Below, piece by piece: positions 39,388-48,601 of a stretch of 64,000 nucleotides of DNA. The stretch comes from Burkholderiaceae bacterium (GTDB lineage: Bacteria > Pseudomonadota > Gammaproteobacteria > Burkholderiales > Burkholderiaceae_C). A model generated the notes under the pieces. That model made no database searches. It was not told where the DNA came from and saw only the letters and a list, made by a program, of their open reading frames with translations. The stretch's first letter is position 1, and each line of letters starts with the position of its first letter. The stretch covers positions 682,001 to 746,000 of the forward strand of contig JAHCKM010000003.1 in NCBI GenBank assembly GCA_026125795.1, given 5' to 3'. The position numbers and the translations under genes were made by a program.

Positions 39388-40359
39388 ATGAGCAAACGCC
39401 ACTTCCTCGAGTTCGAGCAACCGATCGCCGAGCTCGAAACCAAGATCGAGGAGCTGCGCTACGTCCAGAACGAATCGGCCGTCGACATCTCCGAGGAGAT
39501 CGACCGGCTCGACAAGAAGAGCCTGCAGCTCACCAAGGAAATCTATTCCAGCCTGACGCCCTGGCAGGTGACGCAGATCGCGCGCCACCCGCAGCGACCG
39601 TACACGCTGGACTACGCCGCCGAGATCTTCACCGACTTCGCCGAGCTGCACGGTGACCGCGCGTTCGCCGACGACGCGTCGATCGTCGGTGGCCTGGCGC
39701 GCTTCAACGGCCAGGCCTGCATGGTCATCGGCCACCAGAAAGGCCGCGACACCAAGGAGCGCGCGCTGCGCAACTTCGGCATGCCGCGTCCCGAGGGCTA
39801 TCGCAAGGCGCTGCGTCTGATGAAGCTGGCCGAGAAGTTCGGCCTGCCGGTGTTCACCTTCGTCGACACACCCGGCGCCTATCCCGGCATCGGCGCCGAG
39901 GAGCGCGGCCAGTCCGAGGCGATCGGCCGCAACATCTACGAGATGAGCCAGCTGCAGGTTCCGATCGTCACCACCATCATCGGCGAGGGCGGCTCGGGCG
40001 GCGCGCTGGCCATCAGCGTGGCCGACCAGGTGGTGATGCTGCAGTTCTCGGTCTACTCGGTGATCTCGCCCGAAGGCTGCGCCTCGATCCTGTGGAAGAC
40101 CGCCGAGCGTGCCGCCGACGCGGCAGAGGCGCTCGGCATCACCGCGCACCGGCTCAAGGCACTTGGCCTGATCGACAAGATCGTCAGCGAGCCGGTCGGG
40201 GGTGCGCACCGCGATCCCAAGCACATGTATGCGCAGTTGAAGCGTGCGCTCGGAGACGCTCTGCGGCAGGTGTCCGACCTCGACGTCAAGGCGTTGCTCA
40301 AGCGGCGCCACGAGCGGTTGATGGGTTACGGCCGCTTCACCGACACCAAAGAGCGCTAG
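39388..40359 (+). CDS. accA: acetyl-CoA carboxylase carboxyltransferase subunit alpha
   Basis: The alpha part of the carboxyltransferase that makes malonyl-CoA for fatty acid synthesis (323 aa, usual length). Conserved [23 protein letters not shown] (two parts) and [11 protein letters not shown] form the biotin/CoA site. It starts [13 protein letters not shown]. It lies 101 bases after the glycosylase gene and before tilS. Confidence 0.97.
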   Translation: MSKRHFLEFEQPIAELETKIEELRYVQNESAVDISEEIDRLDKKSLQLTKEIYSSLTPWQVTQIARHPQRPYTLDYAAEIFTDFAELHGDRAFADDASIVGGLARFNGQACMVIGHQKGRDTKERALRNFGMPRPEGYRKALRLMKLAEKFGLPVFTFVDTPGAYPGIGAEERGQSEAIGRNIYEMSQLQVPIVTTIIGEGGSGGALAISVADQVVMLQFSVYSVISPEGCASILWKTAERAADAAEALGITAHRLKALGLIDKIVSEPVGGAHRDPKHMYAQLKRALGDALRQVSDLDVKALLKRRHERLMGYGRFTDTKER

Positions 40360-40361
40360 TG

Positions 40362-40532
40362 ACCCCCTTGCTCACTGCGCTCCAGCCGCGCGGCCTGCGT
40401 GCCGCGAGGCGCTCGCCAGCCGCTCGCGAGCGCGCAGGCGTTCGCTCGGCGCGGGCTCGCTCTCCCCGAGGGCGAACAGGCCTCTTCGGCCGGCCGGGCG
40501 AGGCCTGAGGCAGCCTCCGGGCTTGCGGCGCG
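40362..40532. repeat. palindrome-rich intergenic element
   Basis: A GC-extreme spacer between accA and tilS with many nested palindromes, for example GCTCGCGAGC and CGGCCGGCCGGG. Its style resembles the spacers at 55253-55322, 57434-57518 and 62768-63113, suggesting a dispersed repeat family; identity between copies was not computed. Confidence 0.4.
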
Positions 40533-41858
40533 GTGGTGCGCGGCAAGGCAGCGTCCGCTCGCCCCGTGGTGGCCGTGGCCTACAGCGCCGGGCGCGACTC
40601 CACCGCGCTGCTGCATGCCATCGCGCGTGCAGGACGGGCCCAAGGTCTTGACGTGGTGGCGCTGCACGTGCACCACGGTCTGATGCCGCAGGCCGACCAG
40701 TGGCTCGAATGGGCAGAAGCACAGTGCCGGCGCTGGTCCAAGAGTGGCCTTCCGGTGCGCCTGGTGTCCACTCGACTGGAAGGCCGGCCACCCAAGGGCG
40801 ACAGTGTCGAGGCGTGGGCTCGCCGCAAGCGCCGCTCGGCTCTGGCGCGCATGGCGCGCGAGGCCGGCGCGAGTGCCATCGTGCTGGCGCACCACCGGCG
40901 CGACCAGGCCGAGACGGTGCTGCTGCAGGCGCTGCGTGGTGCCGGTGCGGCCGGCCTGGCCGCGATGCCGCGCGCGGTCGAGCGCGAGGGCCTGTGGTGG
41001 CTGCGCCCGTGGCTCGAGCAGCCGCGCGAAGCCGTCGAGGCCTATGTGCGGCAGCACAAGCTGCACTACGTGGACGATGCATCAAACGTCGATGCGCGCT
41101 TTGCGCGCAGCCGGCTGCGCAGCGCGGTGTGGCCGGTGCTCGGCACAGCGTTTCCCGATGCCGAGGCCGCGCTGGTCCAGGTGGCACGTCGCGCACACGA
41201 GGCGAACCGGCTGCTGGCCGAGGTGGCACAAGAAGACCTGGAGGCCATCACCGACGGCCCTCAGCTCGACGTGCCGCGCTGGCGCAAGCTGAGTGCGGCG
41301 CGCCAGCCGAACGCGCTGCGCGCATGGCTGCAAGGCGTGCTCGGGCGCGGTGCGCCCGAAACGCTGGTGCAACGCCTGCTCGACGAACTGCCGGGAGCGC
41401 GTCAGGCGCGCTGGCCGGTTGACGGCGCGCACCAGTTGGCGCTGTACCGCGGCCGCCTGCAGCTCCATGCCATGCCGGCCGCCGCGCCCCTGGCCGGGGC
41501 GCAGCGCAGCGCGATCGATCTGTCGCGCCCCGGCATCTATGTGCTTCCGCAGTGGTTCGGCGCGCTCGAGGTCAAGCATGCGCAAGCCGGTGTGCCGGCC
41601 CGGGTCTTGAGAGATTGCACGCTGCGCACGCGCAGCGGCGGAGAGCAGTTCCAGCGGGCGCCACGCAGCACGCCGCGCAGCCTCAAGAAGCAGTATCAGG
41701 CCGCCGGAATCGCTGCCTGGCAGCGCGAGGGCCCGCTCGTGTACTCGCAAGACAAGCTGCTGTTCGTGCCCGGCCTTGGCATCGACGCGCGCTGGTTGAG
41801 CGCCGAGACCCGCACGCGCGGACTCACGCTGCACTGGCACGCGGACGCCGCCCCCTGA
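40533..41858 (+). CDS. tilS: tRNA(Ile)-lysidine synthetase
   Basis: Modifies C34 of tRNA-Ile(CAU) to lysidine, making it read AUA; essential. The PP-loop is a variant AYSAGRDSTALLHA (the usual SGGxDS is SAGRDS). The N-terminal ATPase domain is followed by helical and C-terminal domains (441 aa). The GTG at 40533 begins the conserved region; no closer ATG is in frame. The context (accA-tilS-lysC) is typical of Burkholderiales. Confidence 0.92.
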   Translation: MVRGKAASARPVVAVAYSAGRDSTALLHAIARAGRAQGLDVVALHVHHGLMPQADQWLEWAEAQCRRWSKSGLPVRLVSTRLEGRPPKGDSVEAWARRKRRSALARMAREAGASAIVLAHHRRDQAETVLLQALRGAGAAGLAAMPRAVEREGLWWLRPWLEQPREAVEAYVRQHKLHYVDDASNVDARFARSRLRSAVWPVLGTAFPDAEAALVQVARRAHEANRLLAEVAQEDLEAITDGPQLDVPRWRKLSAARQPNALRAWLQGVLGRGAPETLVQRLLDELPGARQARWPVDGAHQLALYRGRLQLHAMPAAAPLAGAQRSAIDLSRPGIYVLPQWFGALEVKHAQAGVPARVLRDCTLRTRSGGEQFQRAPRSTPRSLKKQYQAAGIAAWQREGPLVYSQDKLLFVPGLGIDARWLSAETRTRGLTLHWHADAAP

Positions 41859-41880
41859 GGGGCAGCCGCGGTGCCGCGGC

Positions 41881-41886
41881 TAAAAT
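41881..41886 (+). promoter_or_regulatory. candidate -10 box of lysC
   Basis: TAAAAT follows a GCCGCGGTGCCGCGGC palindrome, 56 bases before the lysC start. The -35 region is not clear. Confidence 0.4.
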
Positions 41887-41941
41887 CGCGGGCTCCGCAA
41901 CCTTCGGGCGCCTTCGCCCGCCTGCGCATCGAGCGTTTGCC

Positions 41942-43213
41942 ATGGCACTGATCGTCCACAAGTACGGCGGCACCTCGATGGGCTCGACCGAGCGCATCCG
42001 CAACGTGGCCAAGCGCGTGGCCAAATGGGTGCGCGCTGGTCACCAGATGGTGGTGGTGCCGTCGGCGATGAGCGGCGAGACCAACCGCCTGCTCGGCCTG
42101 GCCAAGGAAGTGTCGCCGGAGAAAGCCACGCCGCAGACGATGCGTGAGCTCGACATGATCGCCTCCACCGGTGAGCAGGTGTCCGTGGGTCTGCTTGCCC
42201 TCGCGCTGCAGGCAGAGGGCGTGGCGGCGGTGAGTTACAGCGGCTGGCAGGTGCCCGTGAAGACCGACAGCGCCTACACCAAGGCGCGCATCGAGAGCAT
42301 CGACGATGCACGCGTGCGCGCCGATCTCGCGGCGGGCAGGGTGGTGATCATCACCGGGTTCCAGGGCATCGATGGCGATGGCCATGTCACCACGCTGGGC
42401 CGCGGCGGCAGCGATACCAGTGCGGTTGCGGTGGCCGCCGCCATGAAGGCGGCGGAGTGCCTGATCTACACCGATGTCGACGGTGTCTACACCACCGATC
42501 CGCGCGTGGTGCCCGAGGCACGGCGCCTGCCGGTCATCAGCTTTGAAGAGATGCTGGAGATGGCGAGCCTGGGCAGCAAGGTGCTGCAGATTCGCTCGGT
42601 GGAGTTCGCCGGCAAGTACCGCGTGCCGTTGCGCGTGCTCTCCAGCTTCACGCCGTGGGACATCCCGCTGGCCGAGGAGGCGGCGTCGGGCACGCTGATC
42701 ACTTTCGAGGAAGACGAGAAGATGGAACAGGCCGTTGTTTCAGGCATCGCGTTCAATCGCGACGAGGCCAAGGTGACGATCATGCGGGTGCCCGACAAGC
42801 CCGGCATCGCGTATCAGATCCTGGGTGCGGTGGCCGACGCCAACATCGACGTCGACGTGATCGTGCAGAACGTGAGCCACGACGGCAAGACCGACTTCTC
42901 GTTCACCGTGCACCGCAACGACTACGCGCGTGCGATCGACCTGCTCAAGACCAAGGTGGGTCCGGCGCTCGAGGCCAACGAGGTGGTGGGCGATGCCAAG
43001 ATCTGCAAGGTGTCGATCGTCGGCATCGGCATGAAGAGCCACGTGGGCATCGCGGCCAAGATGTTCCGCACGCTGGCCGAAGAGGGCATCAACATTCAGA
43101 TGATCACCACGAGCGAGATCAAGACCTCGGTGGTGATCGACGAGAAGTACATGGAACTCGCGGTGCGCGCGCTGCACAAGGCGTTCGATCTCGAGTCGCC
43201 CCAGGCGGCGTAG
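41942..43213 (+). CDS. lysC: aspartate kinase
   Basis: Phosphorylates aspartate, the first step to lysine, methionine and threonine (423 aa). The kinase motif KYGGTSMGS is at the N-terminus, GRGGSDTSAVAVAAA binds ATP, and two ACT domains (from about residue 270) give feedback control: PDKPGIAYQILG and GIGMKSHVGIAAKMF. The ATG at 41942 gives the family start MALIVHKYGG. Confidence 0.97.
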   Translation: MALIVHKYGGTSMGSTERIRNVAKRVAKWVRAGHQMVVVPSAMSGETNRLLGLAKEVSPEKATPQTMRELDMIASTGEQVSVGLLALALQAEGVAAVSYSGWQVPVKTDSAYTKARIESIDDARVRADLAAGRVVIITGFQGIDGDGHVTTLGRGGSDTSAVAVAAAMKAAECLIYTDVDGVYTTDPRVVPEARRLPVISFEEMLEMASLGSKVLQIRSVEFAGKYRVPLRVLSSFTPWDIPLAEEAASGTLITFEEDEKMEQAVVSGIAFNRDEAKVTIMRVPDKPGIAYQILGAVADANIDVDVIVQNVSHDGKTDFSFTVHRNDYARAIDLLKTKVGPALEANEVVGDAKICKVSIVGIGMKSHVGIAAKMFRTLAEEGINIQMITTSEIKTSVVIDEKYMELAVRALHKAFDLESPQAA

Positions 43214-43260
43214 CCGTCCCATTGCAGCGCAGGGCTAGAATGCGCCCCACCTGGCCTTCA

Positions 43261-43353
43261 GGAGACGTGACCGAGTGGCCGAAGGTGCTCCCCTGCTAAG
43301 GGAGTATGCGGGCAAAACCTGCATCGAGGGTTCGAATCCCTCCGTCTCCGCCA
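43261..43353 (+). tRNA. tRNA-Ser (anticodon GCU)
   Basis: A class II tRNA: the acceptor stem GGAGACG pairs with CGTCTCC, followed by G and encoded CCA. The anticodon GCT (43295-43297) sits in a CTCCC/GGGAG stem; the long variable arm TGCGGGCAAAACCTGCA and T-loop GTTCGAATC are canonical. A TAGAAT hexamer at 43236-43241 may be the -10 box. The 3' end could serve as an integration site. Confidence 0.97.
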
Positions 43354-44295
43354 AGACCCCCGCGACCGTTCGCCGTGTGAGCCGCAGAAGCTGACACATG
43401 GTGTGAGGCGCGTGCGGTCGCTCGGTCCCGCGCGATCTCAGGTGGGTCCTCTCCCGGGCGGCTGCGTTTCCGACCCTGCCCGCAACACCTGATATGTGCC
43501 GATCGGCCATTTTGCGCGCAGAATTTGCCAGGTAGATCCTTCGCGAGCGGGAACGCCGATTGCCTCATACCGGCCTCGTCTCGGCTGGATGGCTTCATGA
43601 GCTGGTCAACACGCCCCGCGCCTCCGATGCTGGCGCCACCGACGGTGGCGAACAGCTGTGCGTTGGCTGCCACGCAGGTGTCCGGCATCGCTGCGCGTGC
43701 CGGCATAACGTCCCCTGCAGGCCGCGACGGCGCCGAAGGACATGTCCGGTCCGAAGCCGAGGCAGACCGGGTGAACGTTCCCGGTCCCGTCCATGCGCTG
43801 ATGGCGGGTGGAGCCGCCGCGGTGCTTGTCGGCATCGCCGTCGGCGAAAGCGGCGAGGACGCGTTGGGCAAGTGGATCGTCGCCTTGGGCGCGCTGGCCT
43901 ACCTTCTCGGCCGCCTCTTTGTCTGGTCACTGGTTTGGCGTCCACCGCACTCGAGAAGCGGTGCGATCTTGTCTCTCGAGAGCGAGCTCCTGCGCGCCGA
44001 GAGCCGTCATCTCCATGCCGGGGATCGCGCCGGTCACTTCGCGTCCGCGGCACCGGTTCTGCGATCGGTCGGGGGCCGGCGGCGCCAGGGGCTGCATGCC
44101 CGACGAGCGCTCAGCTCGCTTGAAAGGGCCGCGCGCTTTCGAGCGCAGCGGGGCGCTTCTCAAAGGCCATCGCAGCGCGCCAATGCCGGCGGTTGGTGGG
44201 TCGTCTGACCCCAATCACCGGCGGCCGGCGTACCCAAATGTCGAGCCGGCAGAGGGGTTTGAATCGTGCACAGCGGCGAGCGAGGAGGTAGAACC
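43354..44295. other. poorly coding stretch after tRNA-Ser
   Basis: No frame matches a known family on either strand. One plus frame (from 43525) has a single credible transmembrane segment and is listed separately at low confidence. The minus-strand frames across the tRNA are the well-known false translations of tRNA-Ser. The base composition is mixed and many frames are open, as in decayed or foreign DNA. Confidence 0.45.
43771..44208 (+). CDS. hypothetical protein with one or two transmembrane segments
   Basis: A possible gene with GTG at 43771 or ATG at 43801. The product has GGAAAVLVGIAVG and WIVALGALAYLLGRLFVW as hydrophobic segments, then a basic, low-complexity tail (GGRRRQGLHARRAL). 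The tail looks like out-of-frame coding, so only the first half may be real. No family recognised, no clear ribosome site. Confidence 0.25.
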   Translation: MNVPGPVHALMAGGAAAVLVGIAVGESGEDALGKWIVALGALAYLLGRLFVWSLVWRPPHSRSGAILSLESELLRAESRHLHAGDRAGHFASAAPVLRSVGGRRRQGLHARRALSSLERAARFRAQRGASQRPSQRANAGGWWVV

Positions 44296-44406
44296 GTGGC
44301 CATGCCCAGATGGGAAAAACTGATGTGGTGCAGCGCGGCGCTGCTGTTCGTCGTGGCGATGCTGGCCAAGTTCGCGACACAGATGTCTTCCTTTCTCCGC
44401 GGTTGA
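44296..44406 (+). CDS. 36-residue single-pass membrane peptide
   Basis: A short gene with a perfect AGGAGG ribosome site (44283-44288) seven bases before a GTG; an ATG lies in frame two codons later. The product is MAMPRWEKLMWC followed by the hydrophobic helix SAALLFVVAMLA and a KFATQMSSFLRG tail, a typical small inner-membrane peptide. It lies 110 bases before a terminator-like hairpin. No family recognised. Confidence 0.55.
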   Translation: MAMPRWEKLMWCSAALLFVVAMLAKFATQMSSFLRG

Positions 44407-44515
44407 TTCGCTCGGGTCCGTCGTCCGGGGTGTCGCAGCCGCGGCGCCGGCGTGGGATCATCCGCGTGTTCCGGCCTTGGCGCGCCCCTTGATCGACACC
44501 TACTCCGCCAGCACC

Positions 44516-44541
44516 AACGCCCCGCCAGGGGCGTTTGCTTT
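44516..44541 (+). terminator. intrinsic terminator-like hairpin before solA
   Basis: An 8-bp stem AACGCCCC / GGGGCGTT with a GCCA loop is followed by TGCTTTT. It would end the transcript of the small membrane peptide or tRNA region. It also ends only 16 bases before the solA start, so it could attenuate that operon. Confidence 0.6.
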
Positions 44542-44556
44542 TGCGTCGGCAGCCCG

Positions 44557-45684
44557 ATGAGTTCGGACCCTCTGTACGACGTTGCGATCGTCGGCCTGGG
44601 GGCCATGGGCAGTGCCACCGCGCTCGAGCTGGCCCGCCGCGGTATCGGCGCGATCGGCTTCGACCGGTTCACCCCGCCGCACCCCTTCGGCTCGTCGCAC
44701 GGCGACTCGCGCATCATTCGCGAGGCGTACTTCGAGCATCCGGTCTACGTGCCCATGGTTCAGCGCGCCTTCGAGCTGTGGCGCGAGCTGGAGCGCACAT
44801 CGGGTGCCGCGTTGCTGCGCTGCACCGGCGGCTTGATGATCGGCGCGCCGGGCAGCACGTTGGTCGCCGGTGCGCTGCGCAGCGCAAGGCTGCACGGCCT
44901 CGAGCACGCGTTGCTGTCGGCTGACGATATTCGCGCACGCTTCCCAGTGCTTCACCCGGAGTCGGCGATGGTGGGGGTGTGGGAACCGCGCGCCGGCATC
45001 TTGTCAGCCGAGCTTTGTGTGAGCGCGCAACTCCGGCAAGCTCAACGGCATGGTGCGACCCTGCACCTCGACGAGCCGGTGCAGCGTTGGCACGCCGATG
45101 GCGATGGCCTCGCCGTCGTCAGCGCGCAAGGCCGCTATCGCGCGCGGCAGTTGATCCTGAGCGCGGGTGCATGGGTGAACACCCTACTGGCCGATAGCCC
45201 GCTGCCGGTGCGCGTCGAGCGACAGGCGCTGCACTGGTTTGCGCCGGCACGCGATGCCGGTGCATTCAGCCCCGAGCGTTGTCCGATCCACCTGTGGCAG
45301 TTCGACGGCCAACGCTTCTTCTATGGTTTTCCGGATCTCGGCGCCGGGGTGAAGTTGGCGTTTCATCATGGCGGCGAAACCACCGATGCGGCCGATGTGC
45401 GCCGCGACGTGGCGCCCGACGAGGTGAGTGCGGTGCGCGCGGCGCTGCGGCGTTTCGTGCCCGCGGCGGACGGCCCTTGCCTCTCGTCGGCGGTTTGTCT
45501 CTACACCAATGCGCCCGACGAGCACTTCTGGATCGACCGCCACCCGGCACATCCCAATGTCTGGGTGGCCAGCGCGTGTTCGGGCCACGGCTTCAAGTTT
45601 GCGCCTGTCATCGGCGAGATCCTGGCCGACCTCGTGCAACACCGAAAACCGCGGTTCGAGCTCGGATTGTTCCGTTGGCGCTGA
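44557..45684 (+). CDS. solA: N-methyl-L-tryptophan oxidase-like flavoprotein (monomeric sarcosine oxidase family)
   Basis: A 375-residue flavoprotein amine oxidase (E. coli SolA is 372). The FAD motif VGLGAMGSATALELARRG is at the N-terminus, RIIREAYFEHPVYVPM is the family's substrate-loop signature, and the covalent-flavin Cys region is near SACSGHGFKFAP. It would oxidise a secondary amino acid such as N-methyltryptophan or sarcosine, releasing hydrogen peroxide. It is the first gene of a four-gene operon; the real substrate is unknown. Confidence 0.88.
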   Translation: MSSDPLYDVAIVGLGAMGSATALELARRGIGAIGFDRFTPPHPFGSSHGDSRIIREAYFEHPVYVPMVQRAFELWRELERTSGAALLRCTGGLMIGAPGSTLVAGALRSARLHGLEHALLSADDIRARFPVLHPESAMVGVWEPRAGILSAELCVSAQLRQAQRHGATLHLDEPVQRWHADGDGLAVVSAQGRYRARQLILSAGAWVNTLLADSPLPVRVERQALHWFAPARDAGAFSPERCPIHLWQFDGQRFFYGFPDLGAGVKLAFHHGGETTDAADVRRDVAPDEVSAVRAALRRFVPAADGPCLSSAVCLYTNAPDEHFWIDRHPAHPNVWVASACSGHGFKFAPVIGEILADLVQHRKPRFELGLFRWR

Positions 45685-45739
45685 CGTGCGCGCCGCGCAT
45701 TGCACAATGGCGCGCCAGCATGGCTTGGAGCGGCAGCGC

Positions 45740-46813
45740 ATGAAGATCGCGATCCTCGGCGGCGGCAACGGTGCCTATGCGGCCGCGGCCGATCTGGCGC
45801 AAGCAGGCCATACGGTGCGGCTGTGGCGACGCGACGCCGCCGCGTTGCAGCCGCTGGTCGATGCCGGCTCCATCGAGCTGAAGGACGCCGATGGCACTCG
45901 CGACGTGCCACTCGCGCTCGCCAGTGCCGACATCGGCGCGGTGCTGCGCGATGCAGCGCTTATCGTGATCCCGTCGCCGGCGACGGCACAGGCCGACATC
46001 GCGCGCCAGATGGCGCCGCACCTCGAGAACGGCCAGGTGGTGTTCCTGCCGCCCGGCACGTTCGGCAGCGTGGTGATGTCGCGAATCGCACGCCAGGCCG
46101 GCGCGCGGGCCGACGTGGCGTGGGCCGAGACCGGCACGCTGCCGTACCTTGCGCGCAAGCACGGCGAGCGCACCATCAACGTCACCATCCGCGCGGTGCG
46201 CCTGCCCACCGGCGTGTATCCGGCGCGCAAGGCCAGCGAGGCGCTCGCGGTGATCCGTGCCGCCTACCCGAGCGTGCACGGCTGCGGCGATGCGCTGTCG
46301 GGCGCGCTGATGAACGCCGGGCCGATCATCCACCCGCCGCTGATCGTGCTGAACGCCGCACCGCTGCAGCACTTTGAGCGCTGGGACATCCACAACGAGG
46401 GCACGCAGCCCGCGGTGCGCGCGGTGACCGACCGGCTCGATCAAGAGCGCATCCGCGTGCGCGAGGCGCTCGGCTACGGCGCGCCGCACTATCCGCTGGC
46501 CGATCACTACGCGAACGACCGCTGGATGTATGGCGACGCGCACAAGAAGCTGGTGAAGTCGGGCGACTGGCGCGAGCACATCGACCTGCACCGTCACCGC
46601 TACATCACCGAGGACACCGAGCTCGGGCTGGCGTTTCTCGCGTCGGTGGCCCGATGGGCGGGCAGCGACGCGCCCATCGCCGAAGGGTTGCTGGCGATCG
46701 TCGGCGGTTTTCTGGGGCGCGATCTGCGCGCCGGGCCGCGCACGCTCGAGGCGCTGGGTCTGGCAACGATGAGCCGGGCGGCGCTGCTTCGGCTGCTGCA
46801 CGAGGGGGAGTGA
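45740..46813 (+). CDS. NAD/NADP octopine/nopaline dehydrogenase family protein
   Basis: A 357-residue protein with an N-terminal Rossmann domain (MKIAILGGGNGAYAAAADLA) and the C-terminal opine-dehydrogenase domain (SGALMNAGPIIHPPLIVLN, with the conserved His). Opine dehydrogenases interconvert an amino acid plus a 2-oxoacid with an opine. Together with the amine oxidase upstream it may handle a secondary-amine substrate (inference). It ends 4 bases before the next gene. Confidence 0.85.
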   Translation: MKIAILGGGNGAYAAAADLAQAGHTVRLWRRDAAALQPLVDAGSIELKDADGTRDVPLALASADIGAVLRDAALIVIPSPATAQADIARQMAPHLENGQVVFLPPGTFGSVVMSRIARQAGARADVAWAETGTLPYLARKHGERTINVTIRAVRLPTGVYPARKASEALAVIRAAYPSVHGCGDALSGALMNAGPIIHPPLIVLNAAPLQHFERWDIHNEGTQPAVRAVTDRLDQERIRVREALGYGAPHYPLADHYANDRWMYGDAHKKLVKSGDWREHIDLHRHRYITEDTELGLAFLASVARWAGSDAPIAEGLLAIVGGFLGRDLRAGPRTLEALGLATMSRAALLRLLHEGE

Positions 46814-46817
46814 CCCG

Positions 46818-47804
46818 ATGGCGCGATTTGCCGCCGTGGGCGCCGGCCGCATGGGGCGCGGCGTGGCCATTGCCTTTGCGTACGCAGGGCACCGCATCGC
46901 GCTGGTCGACCTGAAGCCGCGCACCGCCGAGGCCTGGCAACGGTTGCGCGACGATGCGCAAGCCGAGATCCGATCGAGCCTGCAGGCGTTGGCCGTCTTG
47001 GGTGCGATTGACGAGGCGCAGGTCGATGCGATCGCGCAGCGTGTGGAGCCCGTGCCGGCTGAAGCTGCCGCGCACGCGCTCGGCGACACCGAGCTGGTGT
47101 TCGAAGGCGTGCCCGAGACGATGGCCGCCAAGCAAGACGCGTTCGACAAGCTCAACGCCTGGTGCGGCGACGACGCCATCCTCACGTCGACCACCAGCAG
47201 CATCCTGGTGACGCAGCTTGCCGAGCGCGTGCGCAAGCCCGAGCGCTTCCTGAACATGCACTGGCTCAACCCGGCCTACGTGATCCCGGTGGTCGAGCTG
47301 AGCACGCACGCCGGCACCAGCGCGGCCACGCTGGCGCGCACGCGCGAAATCATGCAGTCGATCGGCAAGCTGCCGGTGGTGTGCGGGCCGGCGCCCGGCT
47401 ACATCGTGCCGCGGCTGCAGGCGCTGGTGATGAACGAGGCGGCGCGCATGGTGCAAGAGGGCGTGGCCAGCGCCGAGCAGATCGACCTCGCCACACGCTA
47501 CGGGATGGGATTGCGCTTTGCCGCGCTCGGCGTCGTGGAGTTCATCGATTTCGGCGGCTGCGACATCCTGCACCACGCAAGCCGCGAGATGGCGGGCTCG
47601 ATCGACGCAAAGCGCTACACCGCGCCGGCGATCGTCGAGCGCATGATGCAGGAAGGCCGGCTCGGCTTGAAGACCGGCAGCGGCTTCTATGACTACACCG
47701 GCCGTGACGTGGCGGCGTACCGTCGCGACGTGCTGGCCCGCACGCTGGGCATGCTGCGCCACGCCGGGTTGTGGCGGCCGCCGGCCGACGCGACCCAGCC
47801 ATGA
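46818..47804 (+). CDS. 3-hydroxyacyl-CoA dehydrogenase family protein
   Basis: A 328-residue two-domain dehydrogenase of the 3-hydroxybutyryl-CoA type. The NAD motif VGAGRMGRGVAIAFAYAG is at the N-terminus, and the catalytic His is in NMHWLNPAYVIPVVE. The C-terminal domain (RFAALGVVEFIDFGG) is typical of the family. It overlaps the next gene by four bases (ATGA). It would oxidise a 3-hydroxyacyl substrate of the same pathway. Confidence 0.87.
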   Translation: MARFAAVGAGRMGRGVAIAFAYAGHRIALVDLKPRTAEAWQRLRDDAQAEIRSSLQALAVLGAIDEAQVDAIAQRVEPVPAEAAAHALGDTELVFEGVPETMAAKQDAFDKLNAWCGDDAILTSTTSSILVTQLAERVRKPERFLNMHWLNPAYVIPVVELSTHAGTSAATLARTREIMQSIGKLPVVCGPAPGYIVPRLQALVMNEAARMVQEGVASAEQIDLATRYGMGLRFAALGVVEFIDFGGCDILHHASREMAGSIDAKRYTAPAIVERMMQEGRLGLKTGSGFYDYTGRDVAAYRRDVLARTLGMLRHAGLWRPPADATQP

Positions 47805-48601
47805 CGATCCGTCGCGGCTACGTTGACCTGCCGCACGGCCAGGTGCACTACGCCGAATGCGGCCACGCCGGTGCACCGGCCGTGCTGTTGCTGCACCAGA
47901 CACCGCGCAGCTGGGCCGAGTACCGCGCGGTGCTGCCGCTGATCGGCGCGCGGTATCGGGCGCTGGCGATGGACACCGCCGGCTTCGGCAACTCGGATCC
48001 GTTGCCGGGGCCGGCATCGATCGAAGAATGGGCTGGTGTGGCGGCGCGTTTGCTGGGCGCGCTCGGCATCGCGCAGACCCATGTCGTGGGCCATCACACC
48101 GGCGGCGTCATCGCGGTGGAACTGGCAGCACGCCACGCGCCGCGGGTGCGCTCGCTGGTGCTGTCGTCCACGCCGTACACCGACGAGCCGTTTCGCCGCG
48201 CGCGCGCCGAGCGTCCGCCGATCGACGCGGTCCCGGCGAGCGAGGACGGCGAGCATCTGGCGCGGTTGTGGCGCCAGCGCCAGGCGTTCTACCCCGCCGG
48301 GCGGCCCGAACTGCTGCAGGCGTTCGTCGCCGACGCGTTGAAGGTGCAGGGCGATCTCGAGGCCGGTCATCGCGCCGTGGCGACGTACCGGATGGAGGAG
48401 CGCATCGGTGCCATCGGGCAACCCACGTTGGTGATCCGCGCCGCCGACGATCCGTTTTCCGCGCCGCACGCGGCGGATTGGCTGCAACACCTGCCGCAGG
48501 CGCGGCTCGTCGACATCGCGGGCGGCATGGTGCCGCTGCCCGATCAGTTGCCCGAGGCGTTCGCACGGGCCGTGATCGGATTTCTCGACACGCTGCGTTA
48601 G
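47801..48601 (+). CDS. alpha/beta-hydrolase-fold protein lacking the catalytic residues
   Basis: A 266-residue alpha/beta fold protein. The nucleophile elbow, normally GxSxG, reads GHHTG (residues 97-101), placing His99 where Ser should be. The usual catalytic His near the end (GH in the final loop) is also absent: the sequence reads IAGGMVPLPDQLPEAF. The Asp-containing LVIRAADDPF is present. So it is probably not an ordinary esterase; it could be a divergent enzyme or binding protein. It is translationally coupled to the dehydrogenase; its stop overlaps the convergent marR stop. Confidence 0.85.
   Translation: MTIRRGYVDLPHGQVHYAECGHAGAPAVLLLHQTPRSWAEYRAVLPLIGARYRALAMDTAGFGNSDPLPGPASIEEWAGVAARLLGALGIAQTHVVGHHTGGVIAVELAARHAPRVRSLVLSSTPYTDEPFRRARAERPPIDAVPASEDGEHLARLWRQRQAFYPAGRPELLQAFVADALKVQGDLEAGHRAVATYRMEERIGAIGQPTLVIRAADDPFSAPHAADWLQHLPQARLVDIAGGMVPLPDQLPEAFARAVIGFLDTLR

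Noticed and set aside
43235-43510. Minus-strand ORF with ETEGFEPSMQV... crossing the tRNA
   Set aside because: It is the well-known false translation of the antisense strand of tRNA-Ser; the tRNA explains the sequence fully.
43296-43871. Minus-strand 191-residue ORF with GGDGGIRTLDAGF
   Set aside because: Its C-terminal part is again antisense tRNA-Ser, and the rest matches no family and has uneven composition.
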